From Chloroflexota bacterium (GTDB taxonomy: Bacteria; Chloroflexota; Dehalococcoidia; SZUA-161), in the NCBI GenBank assembly GCA_030668425.1, contig DAOUTY010000003.1, positions 1-22,278 on the forward strand: DNA of 22,278 nucleotides, given 5' to 3'. The translations under genes were made by a program, and so were the position numbers. A model generated the notes under the pieces. It was not told the origin of the DNA and did no database searches. It saw only the letters and a program-made list of their open reading frames with translations. This document shows positions 1 to 7,889 of the stretch, piece after piece. Every line of letters starts with the position of its first letter. The first letter of the stretch is position 1.

Positions 1-530
1 CTGTAATTCACCCTGCGCACCGGGGCATAAATAGCATCTACCGGGATGACACCGAGCGGCAAACCATCACCCCTGCCAGCAGGCACGTACCCCTTGCCCT
101 GTTCCACGTAAAGCACAACGTCCAGAAAAGCATCCGGCGAATCAAGCGTAGCCAGGTGCAGTTCAGGGTTTACCACCTCGAAATCAGCAGAGGGCTTAAT
201 GTCGCCAGCGCAAACAGTCCCCTCACCTTTGACCTCAAGAAACAATCTCCCCGACCGCTCGGAGAAAGCCTTGAGCCGCAGTTCCTTTACATTGAGCAGA
301 AACTCTATAACGTCTTCCTTGACATGGGGGATAGTAGTGAATTCGTGTTGCACCCCCTCGATCTTCACCGCAGTTACCGCTGCCCCTAGAAGCGAACTGA
401 GGAGCACACGGCGCAGGCTATTGCCCAAGGTGACCCCGAAGCCAGGATCCAAGGGCTCAACAACAAACCTTCCGTAATTCTCGGAGCTCTCAGCACATTC
501 TATCTCGGGAACTATGTCCTCCAGTAACAC
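1..530 (-). CDS. rpoA: DNA-directed RNA polymerase subunit alpha (3' end outside window)
   Basis: RNA polymerase alpha subunit, which dimerises to start assembly of the core enzyme. The first 176 residues are visible. They include the start of the alpha N-terminal domain, with the conserved stretch YGRFVVEPL (about 19-27) and the dimerisation helix LGNSLRRVLLSSL (about 35-47). The rest of the N-terminal domain, the linker and the DNA-binding C-terminal domain lie beyond the left edge. I chose the GTG at 530 because AGGAGG lies 4 nt upstream and the protein then begins MLLEDIVPEIEC, which fits the family. It follows rpsD after a 29-nt gap and is the last visible gene of the superoperon; rplQ would be expected next. 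Confidence 0.96.
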   Translation of the reverse strand, partial: MLLEDIVPEIECAESSENYGRFVVEPLDPGFGVTLGNSLRRVLLSSLLGAAVTAVKIEGVQHEFTTIPHVKEDVIEFLLNVKELRLKAFSERSGRLFLEVKGEGTVCAGDIKPSADFEVVNPELHLATLDSPDAFLDVVLYVEQGKGYVPAGRGDGLPLGVIPVDAIYAPVRRVNY

Positions 531-559
531 GTTACCTCCTCAGAAAAACAAATGAGAAT

Positions 560-1189
560 CTATCTTGAGTAGAATGCCACGATGAGCCGCTCATCAATAG
601 CAGTTTCGATATCGCTACGCGATGGAGCCGAAAGCACCTGTCCCGAGAGATTGCCACTATCTAAACTCAGCCAGCTCGGGATCAATTTACCCTCTATCTC
701 CTGGGCAGCCATCTGATATGGAACGGTTTTGCGGCTTCCTTCCTTCCAAGCGATGACATCCCCCTCCTTGACATGGCACGACGGTATATCAGTCACGCGC
801 CCGTTAATAGTGATGTGTCCGTGCTGCACCAGTTGCCTCGCCTGGCGCCGCGATTCAGCGAAGCCCAATCGGTAGACTACGTTGTCCTGTCTCATCTCCA
901 ATATCCGCAAAAGGTTCTCCCCACTTAGACCAGGAAGCCGCTCGGCCTCAGCCAAATGCCTCCGAAACTGGCGTTCAAGTACACCGTAGATATGACGCGC
1001 CTTTTGTTTCTCCTTTAGCTGCAGGCTATACTCAGAAACCTTGCGACGAACAACACTACCATGCTCCCCCGGAGGATTGTGCCTCTGCACTACAGAGCAC
1101 TTAGGCGTGAAGCACCTAGCACCCTTTAGCATCAGCTTCTCACCGTGACGCCGACAAACCCGACAAGCCGGCCCTGTATAACGGGCCAT
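560..1189 (-). CDS. rpsD: 30S ribosomal protein S4, zinc-binding form
   Basis: Primary 16S rRNA-binding protein that nucleates assembly of the 30S body; in some bacteria it also represses the alpha operon. It has 209 residues, the usual length. The N-terminus has C9-x2-C12-x13-C26-x4-C31, the zinc-knuckle (C+) form of S4. The S4 RNA-binding domain follows in the middle (RLGFAESRRQARQLVQHGHI, then VKEGDVI). The ATG at 1189 is preceded by GGAGG at good spacing. It lies 12 nt after rpsK and 29 nt before rpoA, as in alpha operons. Confidence 0.98.
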   Translation of the reverse strand: MARYTGPACRVCRRHGEKLMLKGARCFTPKCSVVQRHNPPGEHGSVVRRKVSEYSLQLKEKQKARHIYGVLERQFRRHLAEAERLPGLSGENLLRILEMRQDNVVYRLGFAESRRQARQLVQHGHITINGRVTDIPSCHVKEGDVIAWKEGSRKTVPYQMAAQEIEGKLIPSWLSLDSGNLSGQVLSAPSRSDIETAIDERLIVAFYSR

Positions 1190-1201
1190 CTCAAACCTCC
1201 T

Positions 1202-1594
1202 TTATATCCGTCTCCTCTTCGGCGGACGGCAGCCATTGTGAGGAATTGGTGTTACATCCCTAATGCTGGTGATATCGAGACCTGCAGCCTGAAGGGTACG
1301 AATCGCCGCCTCTCGCCCGCTTCCGGGCCCTCTGACATAGACATCGACCTGGCGCAAGCCGTGTTCCATCCCCCGCCTCGCCGTAGCTTCAGCTGCTCTT
1401 TGGGCAGCATAGGCAGTACCCTTGCGCGACCCCTTAAACCCGGCAGTGCCCGAACTGCCCCAAGCTATGACATTGCCCTGGGGATCAGTAAGGGTGATTA
1501 TGGTATTGTTAAAGGTAGACTGGATATAGGCACGCCCACGCGGAATCGCTTTCCTCTCCCGCTTCTTGAGCCTGCTTGGTTTCCTCCTAGCCAT
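1202..1594 (-). CDS. rpsK: 30S ribosomal protein S11
   Basis: S11 forms part of the 30S platform and contacts the 3' region of 16S rRNA near the E site. It has 130 residues, normal for the family. Diagnostic blocks are STFNNTIITLTDPQGNVIAW (residues 26-45), VRGPGSGREAAIRTLQAAGL and the basic C-terminal end NGCRPPKRRR. The ATG at 1594 has GGAGG about 6 nt upstream. It is 13 nt downstream of rpsM and 12 nt upstream of rpsD. Confidence 0.98.
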   Translation of the reverse strand: MARRKPSRLKKRERKAIPRGRAYIQSTFNNTIITLTDPQGNVIAWGSSGTAGFKGSRKGTAYAAQRAAEATARRGMEHGLRQVDVYVRGPGSGREAAIRTLQAAGLDITSIRDVTPIPHNGCRPPKRRRI

Positions 1595-1607
1595 TGGTCA
1601 CCTCCGC

Positions 1608-1997
1608 TTACTTCTTGGACACGCCACGGCGCCTGCCTCTACCAGCTACCGTCTTACGGGCCCCACGCTTGGTGCGAGCATTCGTCTTAGTTCGTTGACC
1701 ATGCACCGGCAGTCCCCGACGATGTCTAAAACCACGATAGCATCCAATATCGATAAACCGTTTGATGTTGAAATTAATTTCCTTCCTGAGATCACCTTCT
1801 ACTCTATATCCCTTGTCAATGACCTCGCGTATGCGGTTTACCTCATCATCAGTGAGATCCCTGACTTTGACATCCGGGCTGATTCCCGTCTGCTCAAGTA
1901 TCCTTCGACTCGAGGTAGAGCCAATACCGAAGATATAGCGCAGCGATACCTCCACCCTCTTATCCTTAGGTATATCGACACCAGCAATACGCGCCAT
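1608..1997 (-). CDS. rpsM: 30S ribosomal protein S13
   Basis: S13 sits in the head of the 30S subunit and contacts the P-site tRNA and L5 through the intersubunit bridge. From the ATG at 1997 it has 129 residues. It begins MARIAGVDIPKDKR and ends in the typical very basic tail (HGQRTKTNARTKRGARKT). A GTG codon directly precedes this ATG and could extend the protein by one residue. AGGAGG at 2002-2007 is 4 nt from the ATG but only 1 nt from the GTG, so the ATG is preferred. It follows rpmJ by 18 nt. Confidence 0.97.
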   Translation of the reverse strand: MARIAGVDIPKDKRVEVSLRYIFGIGSTSSRRILEQTGISPDVKVRDLTDDEVNRIREVIDKGYRVEGDLRKEINFNIKRFIDIGCYRGFRHRRGLPVHGQRTKTNARTKRGARKTVAGRGRRRGVSKK

Positions 1998-2015
1998 CAC
2001 CCCTCCTAAGAAAGA

Positions 2016-2129
2016 CTAGCCTTGCCTTTGTTTATGTCTTGGATTAGAGCAAATAACCCTAACCACGCCTTTGCGCTTAACAATCTTGCATTTTTCGCAG
2101 CGAACTTTAACCGAAGCTCTCACTTTCAT
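2016..2129 (-). CDS. rpmJ: 50S ribosomal protein L36, zinc-binding form
   Basis: Small 50S protein of 37 residues found by reading the gap between infA and rpsM on the minus strand. It begins MKVRASVKVRCEKCK and ends CSNPRHKQRQG. It has the C-C-C-H zinc ribbon of the C+ form: C11, C14, C27 and H32. Both length and position (infA-rpmJ-rpsM) are standard. The ribosome binding site is weak (AAAGAG upstream of the ATG), so coupling to infA translation 29 nt upstream is likely. The gene is short enough to be missed by automated callers. Confidence 0.96.
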   Translation of the reverse strand: MKVRASVKVRCEKCKIVKRKGVVRVICSNPRHKQRQG

Positions 2130-2158
2130 CGTACACACTCTTTAATCGTTTCAGGTTA

Positions 2159-2377
2159 TTACTTAAAGCGATAGGTGATCCTTCCTCGTGACAGGTCGTA
2201 CGGCGAGAGTTCCACCAAGACCCTATCACCCCGCAGTATCCTTATGAAATGAAGCCTCATCTTCCCCGAAGCATGCGCCAGAACATTGTGCCCATTGGCA
2301 AGCTCCACACGAAACATGGCATTAGGTAAAGGCTCAATCACTGTCCCCTCAACCTCGATAGCTTCCTTTTTTGACAC
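2159..2377 (-). CDS. infA: Translation initiation factor IF-1
   Basis: IF-1 binds the A site of the 30S subunit during initiation and supports IF-2 and IF-3. It has 72 residues, exactly the usual size, forming an S1-type OB fold. Recognisable blocks are EGTVIEPLPNAMFRVEL, HFIRILRGDRVLVELSPYDL and the C-terminal end GRITYRFK. The start is a GTG (GTG TCA AAA AAG) with GGAAG shortly upstream. It lies 29 nt after map and 29 nt before rpmJ, the usual location in Gram-positive-like spc/alpha clusters. Confidence 0.97.
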   Translation of the reverse strand: MSKKEAIEVEGTVIEPLPNAMFRVELANGHNVLAHASGKMRLHFIRILRGDRVLVELSPYDLSRGRITYRFK

Positions 2378-2406
2378 TGCTTCCAGATCACCCCTTCTAG
2401 AGAATC

Positions 2407-3177
2407 CTAGAGTTTAGTTAGTATCCCTGGCCCATTCTCATCAATCACAATTGTATGCTCGAAGTGAGCAGAAAGTCTACCATCAGCGGTAACCACCGTC
2501 CACTTATCCTCAGCCACGCTGGTGCGCCACCCCCCAGCATTGAGCATGGGCTCCAGAGCCATGGTCATGCCCTTCTGAAGTACAGGCCCCTCGCCAGTGA
2601 CACCAAAATTGGGGACTTGAGGGTCTTCGTGTAGTTCCCGGCCGATGCCATGACCCACATACTCCCTTACCACAGAGAACCCTCTGGCTTCAGCATAGGA
2701 CTGGATCGCCGCCGATACATCTCCTAATCTAGCACCGATTCTGGCGGCAGCAATACCCGCCTGCAACGCACCCTGAGTAGCATCGATTATCTTCTGAGCC
2801 TCGGTGCTTATCTTCCCTACTCCTACCGTTACCGCAGCATCGCCATGAAAGCCGTTCATCAAAGCTCCGAAATCCAGTGCGATTATCTCGCCCTCCTGAA
2901 GCACTCGGCTTCCAGGTATGCCATGAACTACTTCCTCATTCACCGATGTACAGATCGACGCTGGAAAACCACGATATCCCTTAAACGAGGCTTCAGCCCC
3001 GCGTTTTTTCACTTCACTGACTGCAATATCATCCAGTTCCGCAGTGGTTATCCCTGGCCTTACCTTTTTGCCTACCTCCTCAAGAACAGCCGCCACCACC
3101 CGACCTGCACCCCGCATTTGAGTGATTTCCCGCGGCGATTTCAGTATTATGCCCATCTCATGTCTAATCTGGATCAT
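2407..3177 (-). CDS. map: Methionine aminopeptidase, type I
   Basis: Cytosolic metalloprotease that removes the initiator methionine from nascent proteins. It has 256 residues with the pita-bread fold. All five metal ligands are present: D102 (LDFG), D113 (GDAAVT), H176 (YVGHGIG), E209 (ALEP) and E240. The substrate-contacting H85 is also there. There is no N-terminal zinc-finger extension, so this is the short bacterial form. The start overlaps the adk stop as ATGA, implying translational coupling. An internal ATG seven codons later (MGIILKSPRE) is a possible alternative that would match some homologues better. Confidence 0.97.
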   Translation of the reverse strand: MIQIRHEMGIILKSPREITQMRGAGRVVAAVLEEVGKKVRPGITTAELDDIAVSEVKKRGAEASFKGYRGFPASICTSVNEEVVHGIPGSRVLQEGEIIALDFGALMNGFHGDAAVTVGVGKISTEAQKIIDATQGALQAGIAAARIGARLGDVSAAIQSYAEARGFSVVREYVGHGIGRELHEDPQVPNFGVTGEGPVLQKGMTMALEPMLNAGGWRTSVAEDKWTVVTADGRLSAHFEHTIVIDENGPGILTKL

Positions 3178-3848
3178 CGGCCAATCCTTACACCGATAGC
3201 CGCAATCAGATCCTCGCCGACCGCCTCGATCGCCTTCCCGCCATCAATCTCCACCAACTTGCCTGCCTCCGTATAGTACTCTATAAGAGGCATAGTTTGG
3301 GCAAAATAGACATCGAGCCGCTTTCTCGCTGTCTCCTCTTTATCATCGGGACGCTGATAAAGCTCACCCCCACAATGATCACATTTACCCGATACCTTCG
3401 GCAGCAACTCAACAACGTTATAAGGCGCTTGGCAGTTGCGGCAAATCCAGCGTCCGCTCAGGCGCATTAGAAGTTCCTCATTGGAGACCTTAATGTACAA
3501 TACCAAATCAATGCCCTTGCCTTGCTCTGTCAACGCCTGATCCAATGCCTTTGCCTGCTCCAGCGTTCTGGGAAAACCATCCAACAGAATACCCTTGGCA
3601 CAGTCAGGATCAGTGATCCTGCCAAGAATCATCTTAACAGTTACCTCATCGGGAACAAGCAAGCCCTTTTCCATATAGGACCTGGCGATTTCTCCCAACT
3701 CGCTGCCACTGTTTTGCTCCTGCCGAAAAAGATCGCCAGAGGCAATATGAGCCAGCCCCAGCCTTTGAGCGATTAGAACCGCTTGAGTTCCTTTGCCCGC
3801 CCCGGGGGCTCCTAGAAGAATCACGTGCAACTGTCCTTCGTTGCTCAT
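3174..3848 (-). CDS. adk: Adenylate kinase, zinc-containing long form
   Basis: Catalyses ATP + AMP to 2 ADP, keeping adenine nucleotides in balance. It has 224 residues. The P-loop GAPGAGKGT is at 13-21, the AMP-binding segment LLDGFPRTLEQA at about 88-99, and the LID domain carries C136-x2-C139 and C156-x2-C159, a structural zinc site typical of Gram-positive and related enzymes. The start overlaps the secY stop as ATGA and the stop overlaps the map start the same way, so secY-adk-map form a coupled trio, the standard order. Confidence 0.98.
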   Translation of the reverse strand: MSNEGQLHVILLGAPGAGKGTQAVLIAQRLGLAHIASGDLFRQEQNSGSELGEIARSYMEKGLLVPDEVTVKMILGRITDPDCAKGILLDGFPRTLEQAKALDQALTEQGKGIDLVLYIKVSNEELLMRLSGRWICRNCQAPYNVVELLPKVSGKCDHCGGELYQRPDDKEETARKRLDVYFAQTMPLIEYYTEAGKLVEIDGGKAIEAVGEDLIAAIGVRIGR

Positions 3849-5158
3849 TTTATAAAGCCTTCATACTGCCGCATCAGAAGCTGCGCCTCGATCTGCCTCA
3901 TAGTATCCAGAACTACGCCCACGACGATCAAGAGACCAGCAGCGGAGATAAGCATAAGGTTGGTACTTGCAGCACCGCCGACCAGCCAACGCGACAACAG
4001 AGGCGCCACTGCCACCAGGGCCAAGAAAAACGCCCCTCCCCAAGTAATGTGGGTAATTACCTTATTTAGATATTCAGCAGTAGGACGCCCAGGGCGGATA
4101 CCCGGGACAAATCCTCCTTGTTTCTGCAAGGTCTCGGCCAAGTTCTGCTGCTGGAAAATCACCATAGTATAGAAGAAAGTGAATCCGATGACAAGGAAAA
4201 ACAGAATCACCCAGTAGAGATACCCCTCCACGCCTAATAACTCTTGAATATAGGTAGACCCGAAGTAGCTAGCTATCACTGACGGAAACATTAGAATCGC
4301 GTAGGCAAAAATCAACGGGATCATCCCCGCAGAGTTCACCCTGATCGGGATATGGGTCCCCCCCGACTGCCGGTACATCTTACCGCCTCGAAACAGGCTT
4401 CGTGAATACTGGACAGGGATTCGGCGCACCGCCTCGTTGACAAACACTATGAAGAAAGCGATCGCTATCAGGAGGCCAACCAGCGTGAGCAAGCCTCCAA
4501 AGTGAGCAGTCTCCCAACTCCGCCAGATATTAGCGGGCAAGCCAGCGACGATGCCACCAAAGATTATAATAGATATACCATTGCCGATTCCGTTCTCGGT
4601 TATACGCTCACCCAGCCACACAAGGAAAACCGTACCTGCAACCAATGAAAACAGCATAGCCGCTGTGGGTAGTAACGCGTCACCCGTCAGCCCAATCTTT
4701 ACCCCCTCCTGAAAGACACCCTGACTCTGGAAGTAAACCAGCTGCCCATAGCCCTGGAGCAAGGCCATAGGCACCATCAGCCAGTGGGTATACTGATTGA
4801 TCTTCCGGCGTCCCTCTTCCCCCTCCCGGGAAAGCGCACTTAGGCGGGGTATGACCGGAACTAAGAGCTGCATGATAATTGAAGCCGTGATATAAGGGTA
4901 AACACCCATCGCGGCAATGCTCAAGTACCTCATCGCCCCCCCGCTGAACAGGTCAAGCATGCCCAAAAGAGCATTGGTTTCAAACAAATCTCTGAGTGCA
5001 CCACTGTCAACTCCAGGAACAGGAACATGGGTTACGAAACGAAAGACGATCAGCATGGCGAGGGTGAAAAGTAGCTTCCGCCTCAGGTCAGGGAGGCTAA
5101 AGGCATCTATCATGGCCTGAAGCAACTTGGGCTTTTGACTGGTTTGTGCCTGTCTCAT
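3845..5158 (-). CDS. secY: Protein translocase channel subunit SecY
   Basis: Pore-forming inner-membrane subunit of the SecYEG translocon, which exports and inserts proteins. It has 437 residues and the pattern of ten hydrophobic segments, from about residue 29 to residue 418. Hallmarks are GVYPYITASIIMQLL (TM2 region, about 85-99), LGERITENGIGNGISIIIF (about 182-200) and the cytoplasmic loop GGFVPGIRPGRPT (348-360) before TM9. The ATG at 5158 follows a purine-rich GGGGAAA. It is 15 nt after rplO, the usual spc order, so the channel is made along with ribosomes. Confidence 0.98.
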   Translation of the reverse strand: MRQAQTSQKPKLLQAMIDAFSLPDLRRKLLFTLAMLIVFRFVTHVPVPGVDSGALRDLFETNALLGMLDLFSGGAMRYLSIAAMGVYPYITASIIMQLLVPVIPRLSALSREGEEGRRKINQYTHWLMVPMALLQGYGQLVYFQSQGVFQEGVKIGLTGDALLPTAAMLFSLVAGTVFLVWLGERITENGIGNGISIIIFGGIVAGLPANIWRSWETAHFGGLLTLVGLLIAIAFFIVFVNEAVRRIPVQYSRSLFRGGKMYRQSGGTHIPIRVNSAGMIPLIFAYAILMFPSVIASYFGSTYIQELLGVEGYLYWVILFFLVIGFTFFYTMVIFQQQNLAETLQKQGGFVPGIRPGRPTAEYLNKVITHITWGGAFFLALVAVAPLLSRWLVGGAASTNLMLISAAGLLIVVGVVLDTMRQIEAQLLMRQYEGFIK

Positions 5159-5173
5159 TTTCCCCGCTATCCC

Positions 5174-5617
5174 CTAAATCTCCTCCGCTTTTCCACCAGA
5201 GGCTTCTATCTTCTTCTTTGCGGTTTGACTGAATTTATTAGCTCTTACCACGAGGGGATGTTGAAGCTCACCATCGCCGAGGACCTTGATCGGTTTCTTA
5301 AGCGAAGATACCAGTCCGGCATCAAGAAGTCTCTGCGGCGTAACCTCTATGCCTTCCTCGAAAATTCGCAACCGATGCAGATTCACTAACGCATAATCGG
5401 TCTTGAAAATATTGGTGAAGCCCCGTTGGGCGGGCAAGCGCTTAACCAAAGGAGTCTGGCCACCCTCAAATCGTAGCCCCACGCCCCCACCAGAGCGCGA
5501 CTTTTGCCCTTTGCAACCCCGGCAAGAATAAGTACCATGCCCACTGCCATCGCCGCGACCGACCCGCTTTCTGCCATGTTTTGACCCTGCCTTTGGCCCA
5601 AGATCATGTTGCCTCAT
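5174..5617 (-). CDS. rplO: 50S ribosomal protein L15
   Basis: Late-assembling 50S protein with a long N-terminal extension that threads into 23S rRNA. It has 147 residues. The extension shows RKRVGRGDGSGHGTYSCRGC, then KGQKSRSGGGVG and FEGGQTPLVKRLPAQRGF, all L15 hallmarks. One oddity: the position usually occupied by glycine and histidine (..GRGHKGQ..) reads CRGC, giving a CxxC pair. The ATG at 5617 has GAGGAG about 6 nt upstream, inside the end of rpmD. Confidence 0.97.
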   Translation of the reverse strand: MRQHDLGPKAGSKHGRKRVGRGDGSGHGTYSCRGCKGQKSRSGGGVGLRFEGGQTPLVKRLPAQRGFTNIFKTDYALVNLHRLRIFEEGIEVTPQRLLDAGLVSSLKKPIKVLGDGELQHPLVVRANKFSQTAKKKIEASGGKAEEI

Positions 5618-5620
5618 CTC

Positions 5621-5809
5621 TCACTCCTCAGAGACCTCTTCCACCTGCACCAGGTGTCTCACCTTGTTAAGCATGCCACGGACCGCTAGCGAGTCGCTAT
5701 GTACGATGGTCTGGTTCAGCGAGCGAAAGCCCAAGGCCTTAAGGGTCATGCGTTGCCCTTTGTTGTAGCCGATAGCACTTTTCTTCCAAGTTACGCGCAG
5801 TTTAGCCAC
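5621..5809 (-). CDS. rpmD: 50S ribosomal protein L30
   Basis: Small 50S protein. From the GTG at 5809 it has 62 residues, the family norm. It begins MAKLRVTWKKSAIGYNKGQR and contains LKALGFRSLNQTIVHSDS, the typical L30 core. The GTG lies inside the end of rpsE, giving an 8-nt overlap (GTGGCTAA), so the two genes are probably translationally coupled. A TTG seven codons upstream would give a longer form, but those extra residues are not family-like. Confidence 0.93.
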   Translation of the reverse strand: MAKLRVTWKKSAIGYNKGQRMTLKALGFRSLNQTIVHSDSLAVRGMLNKVRHLVQVEEVSEE

Positions 5810-6320
5810 TGGATCTCTCACCACCTGCAACAGTCGACTTTCTCCTTGCCACCTCTTGTTTGGGATCCTTCAGTTGCCCTAGGGCAAGCATGGTAGCTCT
5901 GACCACGTTTAGCGGGTTGGAGCTGCCCATGGATTTGGTCACTATGTCCTTAATACCCGCAGCCTCAACGGTAGCTCTTATTCCACCACCGGCAATGACT
6001 CCAGTACCTGGTGCCGCTGGCTTCAACATTACCTTTGCCCCTCCAAACTTGCTCACTATCTTGTAATGAATAGTGCCTTCCACCATTGGTACCTCGATCA
6101 GATTCCTCCTAGCAATGGCACCACCCTTGCGAATCGCTGCCGGCACCTCTCTCGCCTTGCCCAACCCAGCACCCACATGACCCTCGCCATCACCAACTAC
6201 CACCAGCGCACTAAAGCTAAATCTCCGCCCTCTCTTTACAACCTTTGCCACGCGATTAATGTTAATCAGCTTCTCGCTGAGGTTCAAATCCCTGGCATCT
6301 ATCCTCTCCATCTGTTCCAT
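5802..6320 (-). CDS. rpsE: 30S ribosomal protein S5
   Basis: S5 sits at the mRNA entry side of the 30S subunit and takes part in decoding accuracy. It has 172 residues. The N-terminal double-stranded-RNA-binding-like domain has the spectinomycin-site loop VVKRGRRFSFSALVVVGDG and GLGKAREVPAAIRKG. The C-terminal domain has PGTGVIAGGGIRATVEAAGI and SSNPLNVVRATM. The ATG at 6320 lies 4 nt after the rplR stop; a second ATG at codon 4 is an alternative. It overlaps rpmD by 8 nt. Confidence 0.97.
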   Translation of the reverse strand: MEQMERIDARDLNLSEKLININRVAKVVKRGRRFSFSALVVVGDGEGHVGAGLGKAREVPAAIRKGGAIARRNLIEVPMVEGTIHYKIVSKFGGAKVMLKPAAPGTGVIAGGGIRATVEAAGIKDIVTKSMGSSNPLNVVRATMLALGQLKDPKQEVARRKSTVAGGERSSG

Positions 6321-6324
6321 AATC

Positions 6325-6687
6325 CTAAAACCTCAATCCCAATTCGCGGGCGCCATCGGCCAAAGCCTTCACCCTGCCATGATACTTGTATCCCCCGCGG
6401 TCGAAGACAACCTGGTTTATTCCCTTGTTCTGAGCCCGCTTAGCAACCAAGCTCCCCACCAATTTCGCCTGTTCCGCCTTGGTTTTGTTCTCCAAATCAG
6501 TTTTTATCTCCGCATCCAGGGTCGACGCGCAGGCAAGTGTCCGCCCCAAACTATCATCTACAACCTGAGCATAGATATGATTGAGGCTGCGAGAAACACT
6601 AAGCCGGGGGCGGTCAGAGGTACCCTTGATCTTCCGCCTTACCCGGGCATGTCGTCTCTTTAGCGCTTCTCTCCTATCACGAGCCAT
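6325..6687 (-). CDS. rplR: 50S ribosomal protein L18
   Basis: 5S rRNA-binding protein that, with L5, forms the central protuberance of the 50S subunit. It has 120 residues. Family blocks are RPRLSVSRSLNHIYAQVVDD in the first half and VVFDRGGYKYHGRVKALADG close to the C-terminus, which ends in GLRF. The ATG at 6687 lies 5 nt after the rplF stop, with AGAAGGA within the last rplF codons acting as the ribosome binding site. Confidence 0.97.
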   Translation of the reverse strand: MARDRREALKRRHARVRRKIKGTSDRPRLSVSRSLNHIYAQVVDDSLGRTLACASTLDAEIKTDLENKTKAEQAKLVGSLVAKRAQNKGINQVVFDRGGYKYHGRVKALADGARELGLRF

Positions 6688-6692
6688 GCCTG

Positions 6693-7244
6693 CTACTTCC
6701 TTCTACCCAGCTTACCTGCTTTTCCTGCCTTACGTCGAATTTGCTCGCCAGCATATCTGATCCCTTTCCCCAAATAAGGATCAGGAGGACGTACCGCCCG
6801 AACTTGGGCTGCAAATTCCCCCACCAGTTCCTTCTCTATACCCAAGACGCTGATCTGATTCGGAGCGTCACTAACAACCTCTATACCCTCGGGAGGAGTG
6901 ATCTCGACAGGCCGAGAATACCCTACCTGAATCATGAGAGTGTCTCCAGATTTCTGGACGCGGTAACCCACCCCATGGAGTTCGAGGTTCTTCCTAAAGC
7001 CCTGACTCACTCCCTCAACCATATTGGCGAGCACACTCCTAGTAAAACCGTGTAATGAACGATGGATTCGGTTATCTGTCGGCCTTGACACGGTGAGGAC
7101 GCCGTCCTCCAAGGAAATACTCATATCCTGATGGAAGGAGCGGCAGAGTTCACCTTTGGGCCCATTTACCGTCACCTTATCGCCCTCAAGGGACACTTCT
7201 ACCCCAGGAGGCACAGTAATTGGCTTATTTCCTACTCTGGACAT
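6693..7244 (-). CDS. rplF: 50S ribosomal protein L6
   Basis: Two-domain 50S protein near the sarcin-ricin loop and the factor-binding site. It has 183 residues. It starts with the conserved MSRVGNKPITVPPGV, has the first-domain motif VTVNGPKGEL and ends with the highly conserved RPPDPYLGKGIRYAGEQIRR followed by a basic tail. The ATG at 7244 lies 18 nt after rpsH; its ribosome binding site is weak. Confidence 0.98.
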   Translation of the reverse strand: MSRVGNKPITVPPGVEVSLEGDKVTVNGPKGELCRSFHQDMSISLEDGVLTVSRPTDNRIHRSLHGFTRSVLANMVEGVSQGFRKNLELHGVGYRVQKSGDTLMIQVGYSRPVEITPPEGIEVVSDAPNQISVLGIEKELVGEFAAQVRAVRPPDPYLGKGIRYAGEQIRRKAGKAGKLGRRK

Positions 7245-7262
7245 TTCTATCTCGCACCCGGG

Positions 7263-7670
7263 CTACCACACGTAGCACAGCACCTCGCCACCCAAACCCC
7301 TCCTCCACGCTTGCTGTCCGGGCAGAATCCCTTTAGAAGTTGATAATATGGCTACGCCAAGCCCCCCATATACCCTGGGAATCTCGCCCTTCCCACAGTA
7401 GACTCTCAGGCTGGGCTTGCTCACACGCTGCAGTCCATTCACCACCGTTTGCTTTTTCCCTGTGGTGTAGTAGCTAAGATGAATCTTGATTACCCTCTGC
7501 GGGGTATTGCCCTTTAGCACCTCATAGTCCTTAATGAAACCCTCTTCCTTCAGCACCTTGGCAATCGATATCTTGACCCTGGATGCAGGGACGAGAACAA
7601 CCTCATGCCTAGCAATGACAGCATTGCGTATTCGAGTCAACATATCAGCTATCGGATCACTGAGACTCAT
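7263..7670 (-). CDS. rpsH: 30S ribosomal protein S8
   Basis: Primary 16S rRNA-binding protein; in E. coli it also represses the spc operon. It has 135 residues. The N-terminus is the typical MSLSDPIADMLTRIRNA. The C-terminal RNA-binding half contains SKPSLRVYCGKGEIPRVYGG, GVAILSTSKG and GGEVLCYVW. The ATG at 7670 has GAGGG about 8 nt upstream. It follows the rpsN stop by 20 nt, the standard position. Confidence 0.98.
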   Translation of the reverse strand: MSLSDPIADMLTRIRNAVIARHEVVLVPASRVKISIAKVLKEEGFIKDYEVLKGNTPQRVIKIHLSYYTTGKKQTVVNGLQRVSKPSLRVYCGKGEIPRVYGGLGVAILSTSKGILPGQQAWRRGLGGEVLCYVW

Positions 7671-7690
7671 ATCAATCCCTCAATAATAGA

Positions 7691-7876
7691 TCACCAACTC
7701 GATTTTCTAACCCCAGGAAGCAGACCCTCAAGAGCCATCTTCCTGAAGCAAATTCGACATAATCCAGCCTGACGTATGTAGGCGCGAGGGCGTCCACATA
7801 GTTTACAGCGATTGCGGTGCCTTACCGGATACTTTGGAGTGCGCTTTGATTTTTCGATTTTCGATACTTTAGCCAT
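7691..7876 (-). CDS. rpsN: 30S ribosomal protein S14, type Z (zinc)
   Basis: S14 of the 30S head. It is the short, 61-residue zinc form (often called rpsZ or rpsN1). C24-x2-C27 and C40-x2-C43 form the zinc ribbon, within RCKLCGRPRAYI and LCRICFRKMA, and the protein ends GLLPGVRKSSW. I chose the ATG at 7876, which gives the family start MAKVSKIEK and has GGGAGAAG just upstream. The reading frame is open for 12 more codons upstream, but those overlap rplE and are not family-like. Confidence 0.97.
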   Translation of the reverse strand: MAKVSKIEKSKRTPKYPVRHRNRCKLCGRPRAYIRQAGLCRICFRKMALEGLLPGVRKSSW

Positions 7877-7889
7877 CTCTTCTCCCAAC

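Noticed and set aside
1145..2009. Long plus-strand ORFs opposite rpsD, rpsK and rpsM
   Set aside because: They lie antisense to unmistakable ribosomal protein genes, lack family resemblance and ribosome binding sites, and read as shadows.
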